Shown here: positions 55,089 to 63,189 of the stretch, piece after piece
Layout: each line of letters begins with the position of its first letter
How positions within the stretch are numbered: the stretch's first letter is position 1
Notes under the pieces: model-generated
What the model saw: the letters and a program-made list of their open reading frames with translations, nothing else
What the model was told of the DNA's origin: nothing
Databases searched by the model: none
Source of the DNA: Paracidovorax cattleyae
GTDB taxonomy: Bacteria > Pseudomonadota > Gammaproteobacteria > Burkholderiales > Burkholderiaceae_C
Assembly: GCF_900104515.1 (NCBI RefSeq)
Contig: NZ_FNJL01000032.1
Span: forward strand, 1 to 64,000
DNA: 64,000 bases
Reading direction: 5' to 3'
Made by a program: the position numbers and the translations under genes

Positions 55089-57254
55089 TCACCACCGATA
55101 CGTCGCCGTGGCCGTCACGCGGCGCTGCTCGCCGTAGTAGCAGTTGTCGTAGGCGTCGCAGTTGCTGAGGTAGGTCTTGTCGGCGAGATTGCGCACGTTC
55201 AAGGCGAAGTTCCAGCGGTCGCGGTCGTAGCCCAGCAGCGCGTCGAACAGGGTGAACGCCGGCACTTCGGCGCGCGCGGCGTCCAGGTCGCCGCGGTTGG
55301 CGCCGGTATAGCGCGCGCCCAGGCCGAGCCGGATGCCGCTGTCGAAACGGTAGTCGGCCCATAGCGCGGCGGCGTGGCGTGAGACCGCCGACAGCGGTTT
55401 GCCCAGTTCGCGCGGGTTGCTGCTGGCGGTGACTTCCACCGTCGGCGTATAGCTGTAGGAGCCGACGACCTGCAGGCGCGGCAGCGGCTGCAGCGCCGCC
55501 TCCAGTTCCAGGCCGCGCACCAGCGTCTCGCCGGTCTGGCGGGGAAGGAAGTCCGGATCGTAGGTCAGGTAGTTGCGCCGGCGCAGGTCGAACACGGCGG
55601 CGCTGTACGTCTGGGTGCCGCCTTCGGGCTGGAAGCGCAGCCCGGCTTCGTACTGGCGCCCGCTTTCGGGGCGGAACGCGCGGCCGCTCAGCGGGTCGCG
55701 CGTGGCGGTCGGCACGAAGGATTCGCTGTAGCTCAGGTACGGCGCCCAGCCGCTCGCGGCTACGTAGGTCAGGCCGGCGCGCTTGCTCGCCTTGCGTTCG
55801 ACGATGTCGCTGCGGCTGCCGTCCAGGCGGCTGTCCAGCTGGCTTTCCGCCCGGTCGTAGCGAGCGCCCACCGTGAGCAGCCAGCGCTCGCGCCAGCGCA
55901 CCTGGTCCTGCACGTACAGGCCGGTCTGGCTTACCGTGGCGATGCCGTCGTACCAGGGCGCGGGCATCCGCACCGGATCGCCGTAGACCGGGTGGCGGAT
56001 GTCCAGCGGTGTGATAGTGCCGCCGCTGTGACTGACTTGGTCGATGCGCGTGCGTTGGTAGTCCAGGCCGAACAGCAGCGTGTGCTGCACGGCGCCGGCA
56101 TGCAGGCGCAGTTCGAGCTGGTTGTCCAGGTTCAGCGCGTGCACCGTTTCCTGGCTGTCCGAGGCGGTGCGGCGCAGCCGGGCAAAGTTCGCCGGATCCA
56201 GCGGATCGGTGGGGTCGTCGATGACGAAGCCGCGTCCCTGCACGCTGCGGTAGTCCACCTTCAGGCGCCCGTAGCGCGCGTTCTGGCGCAGGCTGAGCAC
56301 GTCGTTGACGCGGTGTTCGAACAGCGCGGCGAGCATCGCCGTGTCCAGGTCGAAGCGGTTGTAGGTCGGATCGCTCTCGAACAGGTGGCTGGGGAGGTAG
56401 GTGCCGATGGCGGTCGGCACCAGCGATCCCACCGCCGGCCGCATGCGCAGGTACACGCCGGCGCGGGTACGGCCGAGTTGCGAGAGCAGGGTGAGGCGGG
56501 TGGCCTCGCTTGGGGCCCAGGTCAGCGCCGGGGCCAGGAAGCGGCGGTCGTCGCGCATGCCGCCGGCCGGCAGTTCGGCCTCGCGCGCCAGGGCGGTGAG
56601 GCGATACAGGACGGTGCCGTCCTCGCTCAGTGGTCCGGACAGGTCCCCAGCGAGTTGCTGCCGCTGGTGATCGCCCAGCTGTACCTGTAGCTCGTGCAGC
56701 GGCTCGGCGGTGGGGCGCTTGCTGACCGCGTTGACCAACCCCCCCGGGCCGCTCTGCCCGTACAGTACCGAAGCCGGGCCGCGCAGTACCTCGATGTGCT
56801 CGGCACCGTAGCGCTCGATCGGCCAGATGCCCCAGTTGCCGTTGTTGCGCAGCGCCATGCCGTCCAGGTAGAAGCCGGGCGCATAGGCGTCGAAACCGCG
56901 CAGCGAGATCCAGTCGTAGCGCGAGTCGGTGCCGTAGCGCGTGGGGATCACCCCGGGCGTGTAGCTCAGCGCATCCTTGAGCGTCTGCGCGCCCTGGGCC
57001 TGCATGCGCGCGTCGTCGATCACCGAGAGCGATTGCGGAGTTTCCAGCAGGTTGGTGTCGGTCTTGGTGGCGGTGCTGCTGCGCTTGCTCGGATCGATGC
57101 GTTCGCTGACGCGCACCGTGGGCAAGGTGGTGGGGTCCGTTTGCGCGTGGACGGTGTATGGGCCAGCCGCGGCGAGGACGGCAATGGCGGCGGCCAGCGG
57201 CGCGACGCGGCGGGTGCGGCGTGCGAACGCCGGGCGGTAGAGCGTGGGATGCAT
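55089..57254 (-). CDS. TonB-dependent siderophore receptor
   Basis: 721 residues from the ATG at 57254. The signal peptide (VAPLAAAIAVLAAAGPYTVH) ends before AQTDPTTLPTVRVSERI, a TonB-box-like segment, so there is no STN signalling domain. The plug shows ETPQSLSVIDDARMQAQGAQ, PGVIPTRYGTDSRYDWISLR, LDGMALRNNGNWGIWPIE and VLRGPASVLYGQSGPGGLVN. The barrel ends in ATATYRW. This matches FhuA/FcuA-like ferric-hydroxamate receptors. The open frame upstream of the ATG is an overhang across other DNA. The style of the protein is closer to xanthomonads than to the core genome, which is inferred from recognition only. Confidence 0.9.
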   Translation of the reverse strand: MHPTLYRPAFARRTRRVAPLAAAIAVLAAAGPYTVHAQTDPTTLPTVRVSERIDPSKRSSTATKTDTNLLETPQSLSVIDDARMQAQGAQTLKDALSYTPGVIPTRYGTDSRYDWISLRGFDAYAPGFYLDGMALRNNGNWGIWPIERYGAEHIEVLRGPASVLYGQSGPGGLVNAVSKRPTAEPLHELQVQLGDHQRQQLAGDLSGPLSEDGTVLYRLTALAREAELPAGGMRDDRRFLAPALTWAPSEATRLTLLSQLGRTRAGVYLRMRPAVGSLVPTAIGTYLPSHLFESDPTYNRFDLDTAMLAALFEHRVNDVLSLRQNARYGRLKVDYRSVQGRGFVIDDPTDPLDPANFARLRRTASDSQETVHALNLDNQLELRLHAGAVQHTLLFGLDYQRTRIDQVSHSGGTITPLDIRHPVYGDPVRMPAPWYDGIATVSQTGLYVQDQVRWRERWLLTVGARYDRAESQLDSRLDGSRSDIVERKASKRAGLTYVAASGWAPYLSYSESFVPTATRDPLSGRAFRPESGRQYEAGLRFQPEGGTQTYSAAVFDLRRRNYLTYDPDFLPRQTGETLVRGLELEAALQPLPRLQVVGSYSYTPTVEVTASSNPRELGKPLSAVSRHAAALWADYRFDSGIRLGLGARYTGANRGDLDAARAEVPAFTLFDALLGYDRDRWNFALNVRNLADKTYLSNCDAYDNCYYGEQRRVTATATYRW

Positions 57255-57422
57255 CAGGCGACTCCTTCGGTGAAGTGCCTGTGCACGACGAACGACGCGC
57301 ACAGGCGGAGGGAGGGCTGCCTGGGCGCGGGCCTGGGTGGCGAGGGAATGGGATGGATCCGCCGCCACTGCGGCGACGGACCGATGCGCATGCAAGGTGT
57401 TGCAGTCGACAAGGAGCACGCG

Positions 57423-57778
57423 ATGGGTTCGAAAGGAATGTCCGCCACGGCGCGCCGCGCGCTGCCCCTGCTCATCGCCGCCCTGTTCGCGGCGCCCGCC
57501 GCGGCCAGGGAGGCGCTGCGTTGCCCCGAGCGCCTGCACGTCGCCGAGGCACCGCTGCAGAGCCCCGACGTGCCCACCGGCGTCCCGGCGATGCGGACGT
57601 GTCGATCTGGCGCTTCGATGCGCCTGACCCGCACGGCATCTATGTGGTGTGCGGATACGGGCCGGACGGCCGGGTGCAGGTGTCCATGCGCGTTGGCGAC
57701 GTCGCACGTTGCGAGGCGAAGCCGCTGCGTCCAAGCGGCGCCGATCCGACCGCCGGCACGCTGTTCGTGTGCGAGTGA
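57423..57778 (+). pseudogene. Small secreted protein gene with a frameshift
   Basis: From the ATG at 57423 the protein begins with a signal peptide (ALPLLIAALFAAPAAAREAL) and RCPERLHVAEAPLQSPDVP. The matching second half, DVSIWRFDAPDPHGIYVVCG, continuing to PTAGTLFVCE, lies in another frame and stops at 57778. The switch falls at about 57575-57595 and needs a one-base change. The combined product would be about 118 residues with paired cysteines, resembling small secreted STY0301-like proteins. It is either a real pseudogene or a sequencing error. Confidence 0.55.
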
Positions 57779-57787
57779 GGCCGCGCG

Positions 57788-58294
57788 ATGGCACAGGCGC
57801 GCAAGGCGGTGGCGATCGCCGCGCAGGTGCTGGCCTGGAGCGGCTACGTGCTGGGCACGCTGCTGTATGCCCTGTCCGGCAACCCATCCGCATGGGTAGA
57901 TGGCAGCGACCCGCAGATTTCCTCGGCCGGTCTCCAGAACAGCGGCAACGCGCGCCTCGTAGGCCTGTGCGTGCTGGCCGCGTTGGTGCTGCTGCAGGGC
58001 ATGCATGCGCTGCTCAGCACCCGCGGCGGCCTGCGCCTGTGCTGCCTTTGCTGCGCAGGCGCCGAGCAGCAGACTCAATCCGAGCAGCGCGCGGTGCATC
58101 GACACGGCGGCCGTGTCAGGACACACGAGGTCGCACGCGGAGGCGACGTGGGAACGGCGCCGCGGCAGCACGCGGCACCGCGCCGGCAATGTGCGCAACG
58201 CGATTCATCTCCTGACGGTCCTGGCAGTCACGAGAACAACCGCCCAAGCAGGCTCTTCTTCGACTTGGCGGCCAGTTGCCGGGCCAGGTCGTAG
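57788..58294 (+). CDS. Small membrane protein, uncertain C terminus
   Basis: The frame starts 9 bp after the stop of the preceding frameshifted gene. The first 80 residues contain two likely membrane spans (AIAAQVLAWSGYVLGTLLYA and GLCVLAALVLLQGMHALL). The remaining 85 residues are basic low-complexity sequence overlapping the end of the TPR gene on the other strand and are probably not native, so the true protein may end near 58030 after another frameshift. A minus-strand lipoprotein-like frame (MHRALLGLSLLLGACAAKAA) in the same place is an alternative reading. Confidence 0.35.
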   Translation: MAQARKAVAIAAQVLAWSGYVLGTLLYALSGNPSAWVDGSDPQISSAGLQNSGNARLVGLCVLAALVLLQGMHALLSTRGGLRLCCLCCAGAEQQTQSEQRAVHRHGGRVRTHEVARGGDVGTAPRQHAAPRRQCAQRDSSPDGPGSHENNRPSRLFFDLAASCRARS

Positions 58295-59901
58295 CTCTCG
58301 CGCACGTCCGCACGCTCGTGCAGCGCCAGCGAGCGCTCGAAGGCGGCGACCGACGCGGAATAGGCGCCCAGGTTCATGTGGCAATTGGCCTCCATCATGT
58401 ACAGCTGCGCGACCGAGCCGGGGTCCGCCTGCAACACGGCATCGTCGAGCAGGCCGCGTGCCGCGTCGCAGGCCGGCAGTGCGCTGCGGTAGTCCTTGAG
58501 CACGTAATGGCAGTTGGCCTGGTAGTAGTGCGTGTAGAAATCGTCCGTGCCGTCGCGCTGCACGGCGAGGAAATCCTGCAGTGCCGCCCTGGCGTCGGGC
58601 AGGTAGTACAGCAGCAGATAGCCGCGCCCGTGTCGCGCGCGCTTGAGCGCCTGCAGATCCTGCTGCTGTGCGGCCTGGGCGATCAGCGTTGCGTAGGCGG
58701 CGACTGCGGCGGGGTAGTCGCGCGCTTCGCCGAGCGCGCTGGCGTGCACGAACAGCGTGTCCAGATCGTGCGGATTCGCCTCCGCTGCCGCCTGCGACAG
58801 GGCGGTATCGACCTGCTCCGGCTGCAGCCGGCCCAGCGCCCGCGCCGCGGTGAGCCGGTGGTGCGCCTGCACCAGCGCATACATGCGCAGCAGTTCCGGA
58901 TCGGCCTGGGCGTCGTCGGGCAGCGCGTCGAACTCTTCCTGCGCCGCATCGGCGATGTCCAGCACTTCGGCGTAGCGGCCAGTGCGGTTGAGATGGCTGC
59001 ATGCCCCCTGCGCGCAATCCAGGAACAGCGGCGTATCCAGCTCGTAATCCATCATCAGGGTAAGTGCCAGGTCCGCCGCTTCGGCGCTCATGCCCCGGTG
59101 GCGGTAGGCCTCGCGCAGGTTCTGGTACAGGAACTGGAACTGGCTGTGGCGCGCTCCTTCTTCCAGGATGGCCTGCGCCTGCGCGTACAGGCCCCGGTCC
59201 ATGTACAGGATGCCGAGGTTGTTGCAGCACATCGCGAAGGTGTGGGTGTCGATGTTGAGGGTGGCGCCGTCGCCCGGCTCCAGGGCCTGCCGGAACAGCG
59301 TGGTGCAGTGTTCGTAGAGCGCGAACTGCACGGCGTCGATGTAGCCGGCGTCGGCCGGATCCATCCCGGCATGCTTCCATTTGCCGATGGACACGCCGGC
59401 GTTGTAGTAGCGATACGCGTTGCCGTCGCGGAAATCCAGTTGCAGCAGCTGCGGCGACTGCCCGGCGTGCAGCGATTCCATCTGGAACAGGCGGATCTGC
59501 AGGTCCACCTGCGGCTGCAGGGCGTGTGCGTTGCGGTAGGCGCTGATCGCAGCGGCAGGTTCGTCCAGCCAGTAGTGCGCGCTGCCGAGCAGGCGGTGCG
59601 CCTCGGCGTTGTCCGGGGCCAGGCCGATCGCGCGCCCGGCCCAGTCGGCGGCGGTGCGCAGCGCCTGCCGGCGGTTGCCGGTGAAGTGCTCGCTGCGGTC
59701 CAGGTAGATCAGACACTTCACCATCCATGGCCCGGCATCGCCCGGCGTCGTTTGGATCCTGGCGTCGCAGCGCTGCATCAGCACGTCGAGGTCGGCCGCC
59801 TGCAGATGATTGGGCACGGTCGTGCCGGACCACAGCTGGTACAGGCCTGCGAAGTCGTCCACGTGAAGGGCGGCCATGCCGCGCTGGATCAGGGTCTGCA
59901 T
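58228..59901 (-). CDS. Tetratricopeptide-repeat protein
   Basis: 557 residues, no signal peptide, all helical with recurring TPR-like units, for example ADWAGRAIGLAPDNAEAHRL with LLGSAHYWLDEPAAAISAYR, NNLGILYMDRGLYAQAQAIL and NCHMNLGAYSASVAAFERSL. TPRs mediate protein contacts; no catalytic domain is seen. The role is unknown. The gene lies between two TonB-receptor genes on the same strand. A second open frame of nearly the same extent (58205-59905) in another phase is a high-GC shadow. Confidence 0.8.
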   Translation of the reverse strand: MQTLIQRGMAALHVDDFAGLYQLWSGTTVPNHLQAADLDVLMQRCDARIQTTPGDAGPWMVKCLIYLDRSEHFTGNRRQALRTAADWAGRAIGLAPDNAEAHRLLGSAHYWLDEPAAAISAYRNAHALQPQVDLQIRLFQMESLHAGQSPQLLQLDFRDGNAYRYYNAGVSIGKWKHAGMDPADAGYIDAVQFALYEHCTTLFRQALEPGDGATLNIDTHTFAMCCNNLGILYMDRGLYAQAQAILEEGARHSQFQFLYQNLREAYRHRGMSAEAADLALTLMMDYELDTPLFLDCAQGACSHLNRTGRYAEVLDIADAAQEEFDALPDDAQADPELLRMYALVQAHHRLTAARALGRLQPEQVDTALSQAAAEANPHDLDTLFVHASALGEARDYPAAVAAYATLIAQAAQQQDLQALKRARHGRGYLLLYYLPDARAALQDFLAVQRDGTDDFYTHYYQANCHYVLKDYRSALPACDAARGLLDDAVLQADPGSVAQLYMMEANCHMNLGAYSASVAAFERSLALHERADVRESYDLARQLAAKSKKSLLGRLFS

Positions 59902-60087
59902 GCAACGGATGCTCCGGGAAGGGCGATGCGGGAACCGGCAGCAGTACGCGGCAGCGTCTCCCGCAGGGGGCGTTGCGTTAGATAGACGAGCCAGACGGGA
60001 CTTTCCCTACCGCGGCGAACGGCGTGCGCACGCGGGAAAGGCCGCCTCGTTCCTGCGCGCGACACGCGTCCCGCTCACGATGCACAC

Positions 60088-63000
60088 CTAGCGCGACGCT
60101 GCCCCGAAGCGCCGGCTGTACTGCACGAAGAGCTGGCGGCCGACGGTGTCGAACCACGACACGTCGTAGTACGGGTATACCGTGGCACTGCGATCGCGAG
60201 GCGGCATCGCATCGAGCAGATTGGTGGCCGCCAGCGTCAGCGTGCTGCGCGCGTCGATCCAGTACGCCACCGTGGCGTTGAAGCGGTAGCTGGCACCGAT
60301 CCAGGGCGACAGGCCGCTGCCGGCGTCGTAGCTCCCGAGGGCCGACGCCCAACTCGGCAGGCGGCCGAGCCGTTGCGCGTGCAGGGTCGCCGACCAGTCC
60401 TGGCGCGACCAGGTCAGGCTGGCGCTGGCCTTGCTGCGCGGCATGTCCACCCCGCTGTTCACCGCGAACGCGTCCTGCATCGGCTCGCCGGCGTAGAGCT
60501 GGGTGCGGTACTGGCGCACCCAGGTGTAGGCGAGCGACGCGTCGAAGGTGCCGAAGCGGGTGTCGCGCTGCATGTGCAGGAGCGCATCGATGCCGCTGGT
60601 GGTGGTGCGGGCCAGATTCATCGGGCCCAGCGCCACGGCGTAGAGCCGTCCGTCTGCAGTGCGGACGACCCGGGCGACGCTCTGCTGGCAGGCGGGCGAG
60701 GCGAGCGGGCGGCGGCCGAGGCGGCAGTCGGCTTCCTCGCGCAGCGCGCGGTCGGCGGACAGGTCCTCGACCTGGTCGCGCAGATCGATGGCGAAGTAAT
60801 CCAGGCCCAGGTCCAGTCCCTGCAGTGGCGACCACACCAGCCCGGCGGTCCAGGAGCGGCTGGTCTCCGGCTTCAGGTCCAGGTTGCCGCGGCGCCGGCG
60901 CAGCAGCGGCTCGTTGTCGAAACGGCAATCGGTCGCCGCCGCGGTGTCTTCTTCGCGGGCGCAACGGAGGTAGTCCGTGCCCTGGCTTTCGTCGATGCCC
61001 TCGCCGGCGTACAGGTAATGCAGGTCGGGCGCGCGGAACGCCAGGCCCTGCGAGGCGCGCAGCAGCAGGTGCTCGTTCGGCCGCCACTCCAGGCCGGTGC
61101 TCCAGGTGAAGCGGCCGATCTGCCGACCGGAATAGGCGTAGCGGTCGTAGCGCGCCGCGCTCTCCAGGGTCAGCGGCTCCAGCAGCGGCAGGCGCAGTTC
61201 CCCGGCCAGTGCCCAGCGACTTCGCTGTCCCGCGCCGTCGGCATCGCGCCAGCTGTAGTAGTAGGACTGCGGCGCGAGCGGGTCGGGGTGCAGGGCGTAG
61301 GCCTGCTCGCCGACTTCGGCGGTGAGGGCGAGGCCGGCATCGCCGCCGGGCAGCTCGAACAGCGCGGGATGGCGCAGGGTCAGCGCGGCCGTGTCGATCC
61401 GCGTGCGCGGGCGGTAGGTGGTGCGCGCGGCGATCGATGCGTACTCGGCCTGGGTCAGCGCGGTGTACAGCCGCGCCGGATCGGCATCGAAGATCGGGTA
61501 GCCCGAACCGGGATCGATTCCCTGCGGCGCGCCGAGGAACAGCGCGTTGGCGCGCGCGGCGACGATCTGCGGCCAGGTGGTGCGCAACTGCGCCTGCGCG
61601 TGGCTGAGCACGGCTTCGTAGGACCAGCCGTCGCTGCCCAGGTCGCCTTCGACGCCGGTGGCCACGCTGAGGCGCTGCTGCCGGTTGCGCACCATGCGGG
61701 TCGCGAGGCCGCCCATTTCCTCCGGCGTGAACCGCCGGCCCCAGTACTCCACCTGCGCGGTGCGGCGGTTGTAGAAATAGCCCTCTTCATTGCCGTCGGG
61801 CCGCATGTACGTCCAGCCCTGCACGTCGCGCATCAACGCGACGTCCTGCACGCCCACCTGCACGTCGGCGAACCATTCGCCGCCATTGCCCAGGGGGCGG
61901 TGCAGCGTGGAATAGGCATCGAGGCTGCGCCGGCGATGCAGCAGGGTGCTGTAGCCGAGTGCGCGGCGGCTGCCGCAGTAGTAGCCGGGCAGGCCGGCGC
62001 CACCTTCGCCCTCGCGCGCGTTGTAGCCGGTATCGTGGTCGTTGAGCGCGGCCAGGCCCGCGCAGGTGGCCGCGCCCGGATCGAGATAGACGTCGGCGCC
62101 ATCGGTGCGCAGGAACACGGGGCGCGGTGCGGCCGAGCGCGGCGTGGGGGCGTCGCTGCTGGAATCCTGGCGGCCGCGCTGGTAGCCCCACAGCGGCTGT
62201 TGCAGATTCACTTCGACGCTGACCACGCCGGAGAGCGCGTCGCCGGAGATGCCATGGGTGAGGCTGGCCTGCAGCGCGCTCGCGTCGCCGCGGCTGCTCT
62301 GGCCGACGCGGGCGTCCAGGGCGGTTCCGTCGGCGTCGCGCTTGAGCAGGATGTTGACCACCCCGGCGATCGCGTCGGAGCCGTAGATCGCCGAGGCGCT
62401 GCCGCTCAGCACCTCGATGCGCTCGACCATGCCCAGCGGCAGGCTCGCCACGTCCACGAAGTTGCTGCGGCCGTTGAAGGGCAGGGGGAAGTCGGCCACG
62501 CGGCGGCCGTTGATCAGCACCAGGGTGTGGTTCGGGCCCAGCCCGCGCAGGCTCACCTGTTCGGCGCCCGGCGCGTAGTCGGCGCCGCTGGCGGACTGCT
62601 GGCTCTGGGTCTCACCGCTGTTCTGGGTCAGCGCGCGCAGCACATCCGGCAGACGCGTGAAGCCGTTGGCGCGGATCTGTTGGGCGTCGATCACCGTCAC
62701 CGGCGACGGTCCTTCCCGTTGCGCTCGCGGGATCCGCGAGCCGGTGACCTGCATCGTGGCGAGCTGCGTGGGGGGCGGCGTATCCGCAGGCGCCACCGGT
62801 GCCGGCTGGGCGAGCACCGCGGCCCGCCGCCGCAGCACAATGTCCTGGCCCTCTCGCTGGGCTTCCAGGCCGGTGCCCTGCAACAGCGCGTCCAGCGCCC
62901 GCAGCGGATCGGCCATGTCGCGCACGCCTGGGGTGGATAGGTCGCGGACCAGGTCCGGCCGGTACAGCAGTTGCAGGCCTGCCTGCCGCGCCAGGGCGTT

Positions 63001-63123
63001 CAGCGCCGGCGCCAGCGGCCCGGCCGGGAGGTTGAAGCGGGCCGGCTGCGCGATCACCGAGGCGGCTGCGGTGGCGAGCAAGGCGCACCACGTCAGTCTC
63101 CGGTGGATCGACCGCTGCGGCAT
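60088..63123 (-). CDS. TonB-dependent receptor with N-terminal STN domain (FecR-linked)
   Basis: 1011 residues. A signal peptide ends near VIAQPARFN, followed by an STN domain at about 28-100 (LAPALNALARQAGLQLLYRP ... LRALDALLQGTGL). The plug contains VTGSRIPRAQREGPSPVTVI, RLPDVLRALTQNSGE, VSLRGLGPNHTLVLINGRRV and IEVLSGSASAIYGSDAIAGV. A large barrel ends SRRFGAASR. The plug is of the carbohydrate/unknown-substrate type common in xanthomonads and sphingomonads, rather than a classic siderophore plug. The STN domain and the fecR gene 66 bp upstream indicate surface signalling through an ECF sigma factor. Confidence 0.9.
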   Translation of the reverse strand: MPQRSIHRRLTWCALLATAAASVIAQPARFNLPAGPLAPALNALARQAGLQLLYRPDLVRDLSTPGVRDMADPLRALDALLQGTGLEAQREGQDIVLRRRAAVLAQPAPVAPADTPPPTQLATMQVTGSRIPRAQREGPSPVTVIDAQQIRANGFTRLPDVLRALTQNSGETQSQQSASGADYAPGAEQVSLRGLGPNHTLVLINGRRVADFPLPFNGRSNFVDVASLPLGMVERIEVLSGSASAIYGSDAIAGVVNILLKRDADGTALDARVGQSSRGDASALQASLTHGISGDALSGVVSVEVNLQQPLWGYQRGRQDSSSDAPTPRSAAPRPVFLRTDGADVYLDPGAATCAGLAALNDHDTGYNAREGEGGAGLPGYYCGSRRALGYSTLLHRRRSLDAYSTLHRPLGNGGEWFADVQVGVQDVALMRDVQGWTYMRPDGNEEGYFYNRRTAQVEYWGRRFTPEEMGGLATRMVRNRQQRLSVATGVEGDLGSDGWSYEAVLSHAQAQLRTTWPQIVAARANALFLGAPQGIDPGSGYPIFDADPARLYTALTQAEYASIAARTTYRPRTRIDTAALTLRHPALFELPGGDAGLALTAEVGEQAYALHPDPLAPQSYYYSWRDADGAGQRSRWALAGELRLPLLEPLTLESAARYDRYAYSGRQIGRFTWSTGLEWRPNEHLLLRASQGLAFRAPDLHYLYAGEGIDESQGTDYLRCAREEDTAAATDCRFDNEPLLRRRRGNLDLKPETSRSWTAGLVWSPLQGLDLGLDYFAIDLRDQVEDLSADRALREEADCRLGRRPLASPACQQSVARVVRTADGRLYAVALGPMNLARTTTSGIDALLHMQRDTRFGTFDASLAYTWVRQYRTQLYAGEPMQDAFAVNSGVDMPRSKASASLTWSRQDWSATLHAQRLGRLPSWASALGSYDAGSGLSPWIGASYRFNATVAYWIDARSTLTLAATNLLDAMPPRDRSATVYPYYDVSWFDTVGRQLFVQYSRRFGAASR

Positions 63124-63189
63124 GGCATCTCCTGGTGGGTGCGACGGGAACGGGGAGGGCGGCAGGCCGCTGCGCGGCGCGGCCGCGCC

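Noticed and set aside
57254-58198. Minus-strand frame with a lipoprotein-like start (MHRALLGLSLLLGACAAKAA)
   Set aside because: It covers the signal-peptide gene and the two-span membrane gene on the plus strand, and its later part is low-complexity; kept only as an alternative in the 57788 entry.
58205-59905. Second minus-strand frame over the TPR gene
   Set aside because: Same strand but different phase; Arg/Pro/Gly-rich and without TPR periodicity, whereas 58228-59901 shows repeated helical units.
60373-62940. Plus-strand frame of 855 residues across the STN receptor
   Set aside because: Antisense to a receptor with clear STN and plug domains; low-complexity Val/Ala/Gly/Gln product.
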